A DNA stretch of 64,000 bases from Candidatus Accumulibacter conexus (GTDB lineage Bacteria; Pseudomonadota; Gammaproteobacteria; Burkholderiales; Rhodocyclaceae). Below are positions 43,097 through 50,987 of the stretch, one piece after another. The notes beneath the pieces were generated by a model. The model was not told the DNA's origin and searched no databases. It saw nothing but the letters and a program-made list of their open reading frames with translations. The translations under genes were made by a program, and so were the position numbers. Location of the stretch: the NCBI GenBank assembly GCA_017592775.1, contig JAGFNJ010000003.1, forward strand, positions 1-64,000. The letters are read 5' to 3'. The stretch's first letter is position 1; every line of letters starts with the position of its first letter.

Positions 43097-45325
43097 CCCG
43101 CGCCGGGCATCGCCGCTGGTCGTGACCGCTCCCGGCTTTTCGAACTCGTTGAGGCACCACTCCCAGGCGTTCCCGGCGAGGTCCAGCGCCCCCTGCGCCG
43201 AGGCACCGGGCGGGTAGACCCCGACCGCGATCATCCGACCCAGCTCGCTCTCGATCGTGTTCGCCCGACCGTCGCGCCAGTCACCCCATGGGTACTCGCG
43301 CTGCGAATCGCCGCCGGTCGCCGCCTGCTGCCACTCCCACTCGCTCGGCAGCCGGACCTCATGACCCAGCGCGCCGCTGAGCCACTGGCAGTACGCGATC
43401 GCTTCCCACCAGCTCAGGCTCACCGCCGGCTGGTTGGCACGCCCGCGCTGTACTGCCGCCGGAACACCGTAGCGTTTGCCGACGAGCGCTTCATAGCCAT
43501 CAGCCGCCGCGAGAAACACCCGCCACTGCGCCACCGTCACCGGATGGCGCGCGATGTGGAACGGTTCAACGGCAAAACACGGGCGACCGCGCCAGCGACG
43601 CAGCAGGCCGCTCGCCGCGGCGTCGAGTTCGACCTCGCCGCCGGGCACTTCGTGCCAGACGATGTCCGGCAGCCCGTCGGCACGCAGGCCGACGCCCGGT
43701 CGCGGGTCGCCGCCGGGAAGCAGCGCCAGCCGGTCGCCGATCGTCGCCCGCAGCGCGTGCGTCGTCTCCGGATCGGCGAGCAGCGCCAGCATCTCGTCGA
43801 CCGCCAGCGGGCCGAGAAAGCGCTGCTCGCTGTCGCGCAGCGGAAAACGCACGCCGAGCCGCTGCAGCATCGGCGCCGTCTCGAGCATGACGCGCTCGTC
43901 GGGCCAGTGGTGGCTGTCGCCGTGCGCTGCCGAGGCGACGGTCGCGCGCTCGATCTCGCGCCGTTGATGCAGGTCGTCGCGGTCCTGCTGCCGCCAGTCG
44001 CGCAGCCGCGGCCAGTTGCGGATCAGTGCTTCGTGCGCGACCTCGACCGTCTCCTGCCCGCTGCCGGGGTCGCGGCTGGTGACCAGCAGGCGCTCGCTCG
44101 CCAGCTCGCCGATCAGCGCCCGCGCAGCGTCGGCGAAATCGCCGAGCGGCGCGGGCCGGCGGGTGTCTTCACTGCCCTCGCCGAGCTGGACGAGCTGCAG
44201 GAAGACGTCGCGTGCGATCGCTTCGCTGCCGGGGGAGCGCGCCGACAGTTCGTCGATGACGCTGTCGGCGCGCTCGACGATGGCGCCGCGAACGCCGCCG
44301 ATCGCGTCGTAGCCCGCCTGGCAGGGGGCGCCATCCTGGCGCCGCGCGTGGAGCTGCGTCAGGCAGAACTCGAGCAGCGGCAGGTTGCCCGGTTCGTCGC
44401 CGACATCGTCGAGGAGGCGCGCGACGAGACCCGCCTCGAAGCGGAGATCCGCCTTCTCCGCCGGGCCGCAGATCGCCTGCCGGCGCTCGTCGCGGGTCAT
44501 GCCGCCGAGCAGGACCGTCGCCCGCTGCAAGTGGTCGCGCAGCGGCCGGTGGTCGAGCGCACGGCCGAAGAAGGCGGCGCGCAGCGTCAGCACGACCTTC
44601 AGCGGCGCGCTGGCGGCCGCCGCCAGCAGGCAGTCGGCGAAAGCGGCGGCAGTGGTGGCGGTGGCGCCAGTGGTGGCGTCGGTCGAGCGGTAGGTGTACA
44701 GCTCCTCCCATTGATCGACCAGCAGCAACAACTGGCGGCAGCCCGGCTGCACGACCAGCACGTCCGCGACCAGGTGCGGCAGGCCGATGCGGGCGCTGCC
44801 AGCGACGCCGCGCGCCAGTTCGGCGGCGAGTTCGCCAACCGCCAACTGCCGCTGCACGCGCTGGCCGGCGGCCGGATCGCCTTCGATCAGCTCGAGCAGG
44901 CAGCCGGCGAGGCTGCGCCACGGCTCCGGACCCGGTCGCACGATCGCCGCCGACCAGCCGCCGCGCCGGCGCAGCACCGGCAGCAGCCCGGCCTGCACGA
45001 CCGAAGACTTGCCGCTGCCCGAGGCACCGACGACGGCGACCAGCGGCTGCCGGTCGACCGCCGCGACGATTTCGTCGGTGAAGGCATCGCGACCGAAGAA
45101 GAACGGTTCGTCTTCCTCGCGAAAGGCGCGCAGGTCGCGGTACGGGCAATCGGCCGTCGGCGCCCGCGCGCAGCTCGCGTCGAGTTCGCCGATCAGCGCC
45201 GCAAAGTCGCCGGCCTTCTCGTCGCCCGCCGCGCATTGTGAACCCAGGCGTGCGGTCTGCCAACAGGGTGACGGCCGTCTTCCCGGTCGTGCTCTACAAC
45301 GGGCGCCAGAGCTGGACGGCGGCAC
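42965..45325 (-). CDS. STAND NTPase with C-terminal FGE/SUMF1 domain (A), N-terminus probably lost
   Basis: Open for 786 codons, but sequence before about residue 30 looks spurious, so the true start is unknown. CPYRDLRAFREEDEPFFFGR begins an nSTAND1-type ATPase (Walker A VVGASGSGKSS, Walker B LLLLVDQWEELY), followed by winged-helix and helical parts (VEVAHEALIRNWPRLRDW). The C-terminal ~230 residues are an FGE-sulfatase/C-type-lectin-like domain (EPFHIARHPVTVAQWRVFL, RLPSEWEWQQAATGG, GNAWEWCLNEF, RGGSW, LGLRLVCVSPILKR). FGE domains in such proteins are regarded as ligand sensors rather than enzymes. An N-terminal effector domain, present in genes B and C, is missing at the junction near 45240, next to a likewise truncated Rpn gene. 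Confidence 0.8.
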   Translation of the reverse strand: MPPSSSGARCRARPGRRPSPCWQTARLGSQCAAGDEKAGDFAALIGELDASCARAPTADCPYRDLRAFREEDEPFFFGRDAFTDEIVAAVDRQPLVAVVGASGSGKSSVVQAGLLPVLRRRGGWSAAIVRPGPEPWRSLAGCLLELIEGDPAAGQRVQRQLAVGELAAELARGVAGSARIGLPHLVADVLVVQPGCRQLLLLVDQWEELYTYRSTDATTGATATTAAAFADCLLAAAASAPLKVVLTLRAAFFGRALDHRPLRDHLQRATVLLGGMTRDERRQAICGPAEKADLRFEAGLVARLLDDVGDEPGNLPLLEFCLTQLHARRQDGAPCQAGYDAIGGVRGAIVERADSVIDELSARSPGSEAIARDVFLQLVQLGEGSEDTRRPAPLGDFADAARALIGELASERLLVTSRDPGSGQETVEVAHEALIRNWPRLRDWRQQDRDDLHQRREIERATVASAAHGDSHHWPDERVMLETAPMLQRLGVRFPLRDSEQRFLGPLAVDEMLALLADPETTHALRATIGDRLALLPGGDPRPGVGLRADGLPDIVWHEVPGGEVELDAAASGLLRRWRGRPCFAVEPFHIARHPVTVAQWRVFLAAADGYEALVGKRYGVPAAVQRGRANQPAVSLSWWEAIAYCQWLSGALGHEVRLPSEWEWQQAATGGDSQREYPWGDWRDGRANTIESELGRMIAVGVYPPGASAQGALDLAGNAWEWCLNEFEKPGAVTTSGDARRGVRGGSWRYDRGSARCAVRLGDDPGGRYDLLGLRLVCVSPILKR

Positions 45326-45747
45326 GTGACGTCGGCGGACGCATCGCAGCGCTGCCGGCCAGCCGCAGGCGTTATCATCCGGCGCAACGCACCTTCCTGC
45401 TCGAGCAGCGCGCGGTCGATGCAGCCCGCTTGGCCGACACGCAGAACACGGTCGCCGACATCATCCGTCTCGAAACCAGCAGCGTGCCGGCCGACGTGCA
45501 GCGCGCCGTGGCGCGCCTCGCGGCGCACCTGCAGGGCGCAGAATGCGCGAGCCTGCGGCGCGCTTTCGTCGTCTGGATCAACCGGGTGGTCCCGCGGCGC
45601 CTGATGCCCGGACAGGAAATACCCGAAGTCAAGGAACTACAGGAGATCGACACCATGCTTGCCGAAACCGTCGCGGAATGGACCAGACAGTGGAAAGAGC
45701 ATGGCCTCCGCCATCGCCAGCGCGGGTCGGTTGCGTCGCGCGCGTAG
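45255..45747 (+). pseudogene. Rpn-family nuclease/transposase, 5' truncated
   Basis: The readable part starts VFPVVLYNGRQSWTAARDV and ends in EVKELQEIDTMLAETVAEW..., matching the middle and C-terminus of Rpn (YhgA-like) PD-(D/E)XK recombination-promoting proteins. The N-terminal nuclease core is gone. A possible frameshift sits at about 45265, where GDGRLP is in another frame. Head-to-head with gene A, which is also 5' truncated. Confidence 0.6.
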
Positions 45748-45830
45748 GTTGGGCTGAGGAACGAAGCCCAACAGATCCGCGACCGTGCCCTGCCATCCGG
45801 GCGTGTTGGGCTGCGCAGGCTCAGCCCAAC
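45748..45830. repeat. REP-like double hairpin, copy 1 (upstream of gene B)
   Basis: gttgggct-gaggaacga-agcccaac (45748-45772) and gttgggct-gcgcaggctc-agcccaac (45805-45830). The same pair recurs at 49344-49474. Such paired palindromes are typical of dispersed REP/BIME elements. Confidence 0.7.
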
Positions 45831-45910
45831 CGCGGCGCCGCGGATCTTCCGCTGCCCGCACGCTTCGCCGCCAGCCCACCGATCCAGGTGGCTGCTGCTG
45901 CAACCACTGA

Positions 45911-45940
45911 TTGTCGCTGCACCGCCAACAGGGGCATACT
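45911..45940 (+). promoter_or_regulatory. Promoter candidate for gene B
   Basis: TTGTCG, 18-base spacer, CATACT. It lies 46 bases before the ATG at 45986. Confidence 0.3.
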
Positions 45941-45985
45941 GGCACACTTGGCGGCGCTGCACCGCAACCACCGACGGCACCACCG

Positions 45986-48900
45986 ATGAGCATCCTCGAC
46001 GACACCACCCGGCACGAATTCATCACGCTGCTCTCGCCGATCTTCGGGCGCGCGGATCGACGCCGCGATTTGCTCGCGCTGGCGCTCGGCGCCGACGGCC
46101 CGGCGCTGCGGCAGTTCGGCGAGGACGAGTGGCGGGGCCCGCCAGAGGCCTTCGTCCTGCGGCTGGTCGACGCGCTCGCGCGCAGCGACGAGGCCGGTCG
46201 AGCGGCGTTCGCCGGACTGCTCGATTTCGCGCGCGAGCGGGTGACCGACGACCAGCGGCCGCGGGTCGCTGCGCTCACGGCGATGGTCGCCGCGACGGCC
46301 TCGAACGCCGCCATCGCCGCAACGCCGCTGCACCTGCGCGTCTTTCTCGCTTCGCCGGGCGACGTCAGCGAGGAACGTCGACTGGCGCTGCAGGTGCTCG
46401 AACAGATCGCTTACGACCCGCTGCTGCGTGGCCAGGTGACGATCGAGACCGTCGCCTGGGACCAGCCCGGCGGCGGAACGCCGATGCTGGCGACGATGAC
46501 GCCGCAGGCGGCGATCGCCGCCGGACTGCCGCAGCCTGCGCGATGCGACATCGTCGTCGTCATCGTCTGGGCACGGATGGGAACGCCTCTGCCGGTCGAC
46601 GAGTACCGCAAGCCTGACGGCAGCCCGTACCTCTCGGGCACCGAATGGGAGTACCTCGACGCGCTGGCGGCTGCCGAGCGTTGCGGGCGGCCGAGGATTC
46701 TCGTCTATCGCCGCACCGGGAAATGCCTGCTCGACCCAGACGACGACGCCTTCGACGACAGGAAGCGCCAGTACGACCAGGTCAAGGCGTTCTTCGCCAC
46801 GTTCCGCAACCCCGACGGGTCGATCCGCCGCGGCGTGAACGACTATGCCGCTCCTGCCGACTTCGGCCGCGACCTCGCCCTGCACCTGCGATCGCTGATC
46901 CGCGCGCTGCTGCACGAGCGTCCCGCCGCAACGACCCGCTCGTCGCCCATCCCACCGCCCGCAGCGACCCCGGCAGCGCCGCTCTGGCCGGGATCGCCCT
47001 TCCCCGGCCTGCGCGCCTTCACGCCGGCCGACGCGCCGATCTTCTGCGGCCGCGGCCGCGAGACCGACCAGCTCGTCCGCCGGCTCGCCGAAGGCGGCCG
47101 CTTCATCGCCGTCGTCGGCGCTTCGGGATCGGGCAAATCGTCGCTGGCCGCCGCCGGACTGCTGCCGCGGCTGGCCGGCAACGCCATCGAGGGCAGCAAG
47201 GACTGGCTGCTGCCGCAGGTGGTGCCGGCCGGTGCGGCAGACCGCTGGCAGTGGTCGGGGCTGCGCTTCACCCCCGGCGAACTCGGCGACGACCCGTTTC
47301 TCGCGCTCGCCGCCCGGCTGGCGCCGCTGCTGCCGGACGAGATCACGCCCGGCAGGCTGGCCAGGCAGCTCAAGCAGGAACCGGCCAGTTTCGCGGCCGC
47401 GGCCGCGAGCCTCCTCGCGACGCGACCGGAGTGGGCCGAGATCCTGATCTTCATCGACCAGTTCGAGGAACTGCTCACCGTCGTCGCCGAAAGCCGCCGC
47501 GCGCCTTTCGTCGAACTGCTCGCGGCGGCGGCAGCAACACCACGGTTGCGGCTGGTGGTCACCATGCGTGCCGATTTCCAGCCACGCTGGCTCGACTGGC
47601 CGCGGCTGCCGCAAGCGCTCTGCAGCGAGGCGTTCTCGGTTCGCGCCCCGGGCCTCGCTGCGCTGTTCGAGATGATCACTGCGCCGGCGGCGCGCGCCGG
47701 GCTCGAACTCGAAGAGGGGCTGGCGGCGCGCATCCTCGAGGAGACCGGCAGCGATGCCGGCGCACTGGCGCTGCTCGCCTTCGCGCTGCACGAGCTGCAT
47801 GAGGCGAGGGACCCCGCCGGCCGCCTGACGCATGCCGCCTACGACGGCTTCGGCGGCGTCCGCGGCGCGATCAGCCGGCGCGCCGAAAAGACCTGGCAGG
47901 CGCTCCCCGACGCCGCACGGGCACTGCTGCAGCCGGTTTTCGGCGAACTCGTCGAGGTCGACGAACGCGGTGTCGCCACCCGCCGCCGGCTGCCGCGTTC
48001 GCGCCTCGCCGTCTCGCTCGCCGCCAGCGAAGCCGTCGAGATGCTGCTCGCTGCCTTCGTCGATGCGCGGCTGCTGGTCAGCAGCCAGGGTGCGGCCGGA
48101 GCCGTCGTCGAAGTCGCGCACGAGGCGCTGTTCCGCGAATGGCCACGGCTGCGCGACTGGATCGGCGAACGCGCCGACGACCTGCGCACGCTGCGCCAGG
48201 CCGAGACGGCGGCCGCCGAATGGCAGCGCAGCGGTGGCCAGGCCAGCCACCTCTGGCCGCACGAGCGCCTGCAGCCCGTGTTCGAAGCGCTGGCGCGGCT
48301 GGGCAAGGACCGGGCGGACCTCGCCGATCCGGCACGCTCTTTCCTGCGGCCGGAAGCCGAGCGCCTGCTCGCTGAAGTCGCCGACCCGGCGACGACGCAC
48401 GACCGTCGCGCCTGGATCGGCGACCGGCTGGCGAGCATCGGCGATCCCCGACACGGCGTCGGCGTGCTGCCAGACGGCGCGCCCGACATCGACTGGTGCG
48501 AGATCCCGGCCGGAAAGGTCGAACTTGAGGACGGTCACGGCGAGTTCGAAGTCGAGCGCTTCCATATCGCCCGCTACCCGCTGACCTGGTGGCAATACCG
48601 GGCTTTCGTCGCCGACCCGCTGGGCTACGCCGACCGCGGGCGCTGGTGGCAGGGGCTGCAGCGCGAGGACTCACCGGGCGAGCAGTTTCGGCCGATCGGC
48701 AACTGCCCGGCCGAGAACATTTCATGGTACGACGCCGTCGCCTATTGCCGCTGGGCGAGCGCGCGGCTCGGTTACGCAGTGCGGCTGCCAAGCGACGCCG
48801 AGTGGCAGCAGGCGGCTACCGGCGGTCGGCCCGGAAAGGCTTATCCGTGGGGGTCGCGATGGAGGGAAGGATGTGCGAACACTAGGGAAAGCCGGCTCAA

Positions 48901-49174
48901 CCGAACGACGACCGTCGGCATGTATCCGGCGGGTGCTTCGGTCCACGGGGTCTTCGACCTCGCCGGGAACGTCTGGCAGTGGTGCTTTAACGAATACGAT
49001 CATCCCCGCCAAGCCCAACTCAGCAGCAGTACCCGACGCATGGTGCGCGGCGGCTCCTGGATCCACGAACCCGGCAACGCCCGTTGCGGCTTCCGCTTCG
49101 GCAGCGATCCGAGCCTCCGCAACTCCTACTTGGGCTTGCGGTTGGTGTGCGTCTCCCCCATCCTGAAGCGCTGA
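45986..49174 (+). CDS. EAD1-DUF4062-STAND NTPase-FGE protein (B)
   Basis: 1062 residues from the ATG at 45986. Domains: residues about 5-90 look like an EAD1 effector-associated domain (RHEFITLLSPIFG...FVLRLVDAL); about 112-270 a DUF4062 domain (LRVFLASPGDVSEERRLALQ...YLSGTEWEYLDAL); about 335-700 an nSTAND1 ATPase (PFPGLRAFTPADAPIFCGR, Walker A GASGSGKSS near 378-386, IFIDQFEEL); then VVEVAHEALFREWPRLRDW; and a C-terminal FGE domain (HIARYPLTWWQYRAFV, RLPSDAEWQQAATGG, GNVWQWCFNEY, RGGSW). The last residues are identical to gene A's. EADs recruit separate effectors in conflict systems. The 3' end holds a DGR-like variable region and lies 315 bases from the RT gene, convergent to it. A REP-like element lies on each side. 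Confidence 0.85.
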   Translation: MSILDDTTRHEFITLLSPIFGRADRRRDLLALALGADGPALRQFGEDEWRGPPEAFVLRLVDALARSDEAGRAAFAGLLDFARERVTDDQRPRVAALTAMVAATASNAAIAATPLHLRVFLASPGDVSEERRLALQVLEQIAYDPLLRGQVTIETVAWDQPGGGTPMLATMTPQAAIAAGLPQPARCDIVVVIVWARMGTPLPVDEYRKPDGSPYLSGTEWEYLDALAAAERCGRPRILVYRRTGKCLLDPDDDAFDDRKRQYDQVKAFFATFRNPDGSIRRGVNDYAAPADFGRDLALHLRSLIRALLHERPAATTRSSPIPPPAATPAAPLWPGSPFPGLRAFTPADAPIFCGRGRETDQLVRRLAEGGRFIAVVGASGSGKSSLAAAGLLPRLAGNAIEGSKDWLLPQVVPAGAADRWQWSGLRFTPGELGDDPFLALAARLAPLLPDEITPGRLARQLKQEPASFAAAAASLLATRPEWAEILIFIDQFEELLTVVAESRRAPFVELLAAAAATPRLRLVVTMRADFQPRWLDWPRLPQALCSEAFSVRAPGLAALFEMITAPAARAGLELEEGLAARILEETGSDAGALALLAFALHELHEARDPAGRLTHAAYDGFGGVRGAISRRAEKTWQALPDAARALLQPVFGELVEVDERGVATRRRLPRSRLAVSLAASEAVEMLLAAFVDARLLVSSQGAAGAVVEVAHEALFREWPRLRDWIGERADDLRTLRQAETAAAEWQRSGGQASHLWPHERLQPVFEALARLGKDRADLADPARSFLRPEAERLLAEVADPATTHDRRAWIGDRLASIGDPRHGVGVLPDGAPDIDWCEIPAGKVELEDGHGEFEVERFHIARYPLTWWQYRAFVADPLGYADRGRWWQGLQREDSPGEQFRPIGNCPAENISWYDAVAYCRWASARLGYAVRLPSDAEWQQAATGGRPGKAYPWGSRWREGCANTRESRLNRTTTVGMYPAGASVHGVFDLAGNVWQWCFNEYDHPRQAQLSSSTRRMVRGGSWIHEPGNARCGFRFGSDPSLRNSYLGLRLVCVSPILKR

Positions 49175-49194
49175 CCACTGGATCTCTGGTCTCT
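49043..49194 (+). repeat. DGR-like variable region of gene B with conserved 3' end
   Basis: gtgcgcggcggctcctgg at 49043-49060 is identical to gene A. Codons at 49061-49129 differ from gene A mainly at first and second positions (ATC/CGC, CAC/TAC, TTC/GTC, AGC/GAC, CTC/GGC, AAC/TAC), keeping C in third place. From 49151 to 49194 the sequence is again identical to A, beyond the stop codon. Confidence 0.65.
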
Positions 49195-49343
49195 ATCATC
49201 TCTGCTTCACTGGCCCGAAAACGACCGCGGGTGGCTGCCGGGCGGCCGGCCCAATCCGGGTGGCCTGGCCGCCTGACGCCTTTGCATTGCAGCCGACACC
49301 GCTGGCGAGCAGCGAACGGTCGGAACTGTTTGCCGGCACGTCG

Positions 49344-49474
49344 GTTGGGCTGAGGAACGAAGCCCAACATCGGCAAGCCATCACTGACAGCCGGCAGCCG
49401 CTCCACGCGCACGGGCTCCAGCCTCTGGCGGCGCTGCTGGCCTGGGGCGTTGGGCTTCGCAGGCTCAGCCCAAC
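49344..49474. repeat. REP-like double hairpin, copy 2 (downstream of gene B)
   Basis: gttgggct-gaggaacga-agcccaac (49344-49368) is identical to the first hairpin of copy 1; gttgggct-tcgcaggctc-agcccaac (49449-49474) differs by one loop base from its second hairpin. The spacer is longer than in copy 1. The rest of the gap 49175-49489 contains no gene or visible template repeat. Confidence 0.7.
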
Positions 49475-49489
49475 CTACGGGTCTACCGG

Positions 49490-50701
49490 TCAGGCACCGC
49501 GCGCCGGCACCGTCGGCGTGCGCTGGCTGCACTTGCCCGGCCGCCCGCCATCGCCGGTCGCCGCCCACTCGGGCAGCGCCTTTGGCGACGGCGGCCGCAT
49601 CGTGAATCGCAGGCCGCGGAAGACTTGCTTGCGCAATCCCCACGAATCGGCGTAGCGGATGTGGTTCACCCAGCCGCTGACGCTGGCGTCGAACTCGCCG
49701 AAACTGATCCGTCCGCCGAGGTAGTCGTCGAGGCGTTCGCCGAGGTGAGCGACCGTGGCGCGGATCTTGCGCGCCTTGACCAGCCGGTGCGTCGGATGGA
49801 CGACGAAGCCCAGCCAGGGAATGCCGCAGTGCGTCGGCAGCACCTGCGCCTCGCGCGCATGGATGGTCAAACGCAGCTGCGCCAGCCGGTCGACGAGCGC
49901 GCGCTTCCAGTCCCACAGTTCGCGCTTGCTGTCGCTGAACAGCGCACAGTCGTCCACGTAGCGCAGGTACGCCGGGCATGACAGCTCGCGGGTGACGAAC
50001 TGGTCGAACGGGTGCAGATGGCAGTTCGACCAGAACTGCGAAGTCAGATTGCCGATCGGCAAGCCGCGCGGGCGGCAGGCGGCGAGGAGATCGTCGCCCG
50101 CGAAGTAGACCATCGCGTATTCTTCGTCGAGGACGCCGGCGCCGCTCGCCAGAATGCAGTCGACCAGCGCCAGCACGTCGTCCTCGGGGATCGTCCGGGC
50201 CAGCGTCTGGCGCAGGATCGCATGGTCGATCGAAGGAAAGTGCCTGACGATGTCGGCGCGCAGCACGTAGGCGTAGCGCTGCGCGAACTGCTGCAGGCGG
50301 TCCACCGCCCGGTGCGTTCCCTTGCCGGCGCGATTGGCGTAGCTGTCGGCGATGAACAACCGCTCGAAGCGGGGCTCGATGACGCGGCACAGCGCGTGAT
50401 GAACGACCCGGTCGCGGAATGGCGCGGCGCTGATCTTGCGCCGCTTCGGTTCAGCTATATGGAAATGGACGTACGGCCCGGGGCGATAGCTGCCTTCTCC
50501 GAGTTCCCGCCAGAGCGCCAGCAGACGATCGGCGAGTTGGTACTCAGCTGGTACTCGAAGGTCGCCGCCGCGTCCCAGCCGCGCTTGCCCTGCGCCGCGC
50601 GCGCGCCGCCAACCGGTGCTCACGTGCCCACCCCACAGCCCGGCGACATGGCGATCCTGGTTGGAGAAGCCGATCCCCGAAGGCGTATCAGACTGCCTCA
50701 C
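49490..50701 (-). CDS. DGR-type reverse transcriptase
   Basis: 403 codons from a GTG at 50701. RT motifs are in order: [50 protein letters not shown] (first catalytic Asp), [20 protein letters not shown] (SQ in place of the QG usual in retrovirus-like enzymes, a DGR mark) and [11 protein letters not shown] (catalytic Asp pair), then [14 protein letters not shown]. Residues before EYQLADRL do not resemble the family. A (GC)n deletion and an 11-bp duplication appear to shift the frame out and back, replacing about 20 residues; whether the enzyme is active is therefore open. The gene sits between the 3' ends of STAND-FGE genes B and C. No accessory avd gene or template repeat was recognised. Confidence 0.88.
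   Translation of the reverse strand: MRQSDTPSGIGFSNQDRHVAGLWGGHVSTGWRRARGAGQARLGRGGDLRVPAEYQLADRLLALWRELGEGSYRPGPYVHFHIAEPKRRKISAAPFRDRVVHHALCRVIEPRFERLFIADSYANRAGKGTHRAVDRLQQFAQRYAYVLRADIVRHFPSIDHAILRQTLARTIPEDDVLALVDCILASGAGVLDEEYAMVYFAGDDLLAACRPRGLPIGNLTSQFWSNCHLHPFDQFVTRELSCPAYLRYVDDCALFSDSKRELWDWKRALVDRLAQLRLTIHAREAQVLPTHCGIPWLGFVVHPTHRLVKARKIRATVAHLGERLDDYLGGRISFGEFDASVSGWVNHIRYADSWGLRKQVFRGLRFTMRPPSPKALPEWAATGDGGRPGKCSQRTPTVPARGA
50535..50556. repeat. 11-bp tandem duplication inside the RT gene
   Basis: agttggtactc followed directly by agctggtactc, one base different. Removing one copy restores FEYQLADRL in the minus-strand frame used upstream by [10 protein letters not shown]. Confidence 0.75.
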
Positions 50702-50833
50702 CGGCTTGCACCGGCCAGCCGAGTATCGCGCTTGGCGCCTTCTCTGCCTAGGGCGAGCGGGGCCGAGTGAGAGCGGCTGGGGCTGCGCGCGGGGTGCAAC
50801 GCAGCGCTTGAGCCTGCCAGCGAGGCATGGACG

Positions 50834-50987
50834 GCAAACCTCAGCGATGCAGTGATCAGTGCCTCAGGATCCTGGAGGCGCACACCAGCCGCAACCCGAG
50901 GGCGTAGTCGCGGTGACCCGGATCGAGACCGTTGCGAAAGGCGCAGCGTGCGAGGGCACTATGGGTCGAACAAGATCCACCTCTGAT
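50834..50987 (-). repeat. DGR-like variable region of gene C
   Basis: 23 variable codons at 50901-50969 align without gaps with those of A and B; constant positions (RC, R, DP, R) are shared. Downstream, ctgaggcactgatcactgca on the minus strand matches the A/B tail (ctgaagcgctgaccactgga) past the stop, though diverged. Gene C may belong to a different template or have been inactive longer. Confidence 0.5.

Noticed and set aside
45748-45830. Palindromes considered as CRISPR repeats or attachment sites
   Set aside because: Only two hairpins per locus with unequal spacing; the form fits REP/BIME elements.
45821-48595. Long minus-strand open frame opposite gene B
   Set aside because: Antisense shadow with Arg/Gln-rich noise; gene B on the plus strand has full domain structure.
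50702-50855. Search for a DGR template between gene C and the RT
   Set aside because: Both strands were read; no stretch resembles the borders gtgcgcggcggctcctgg or the 44-base tail, so no template is claimed.
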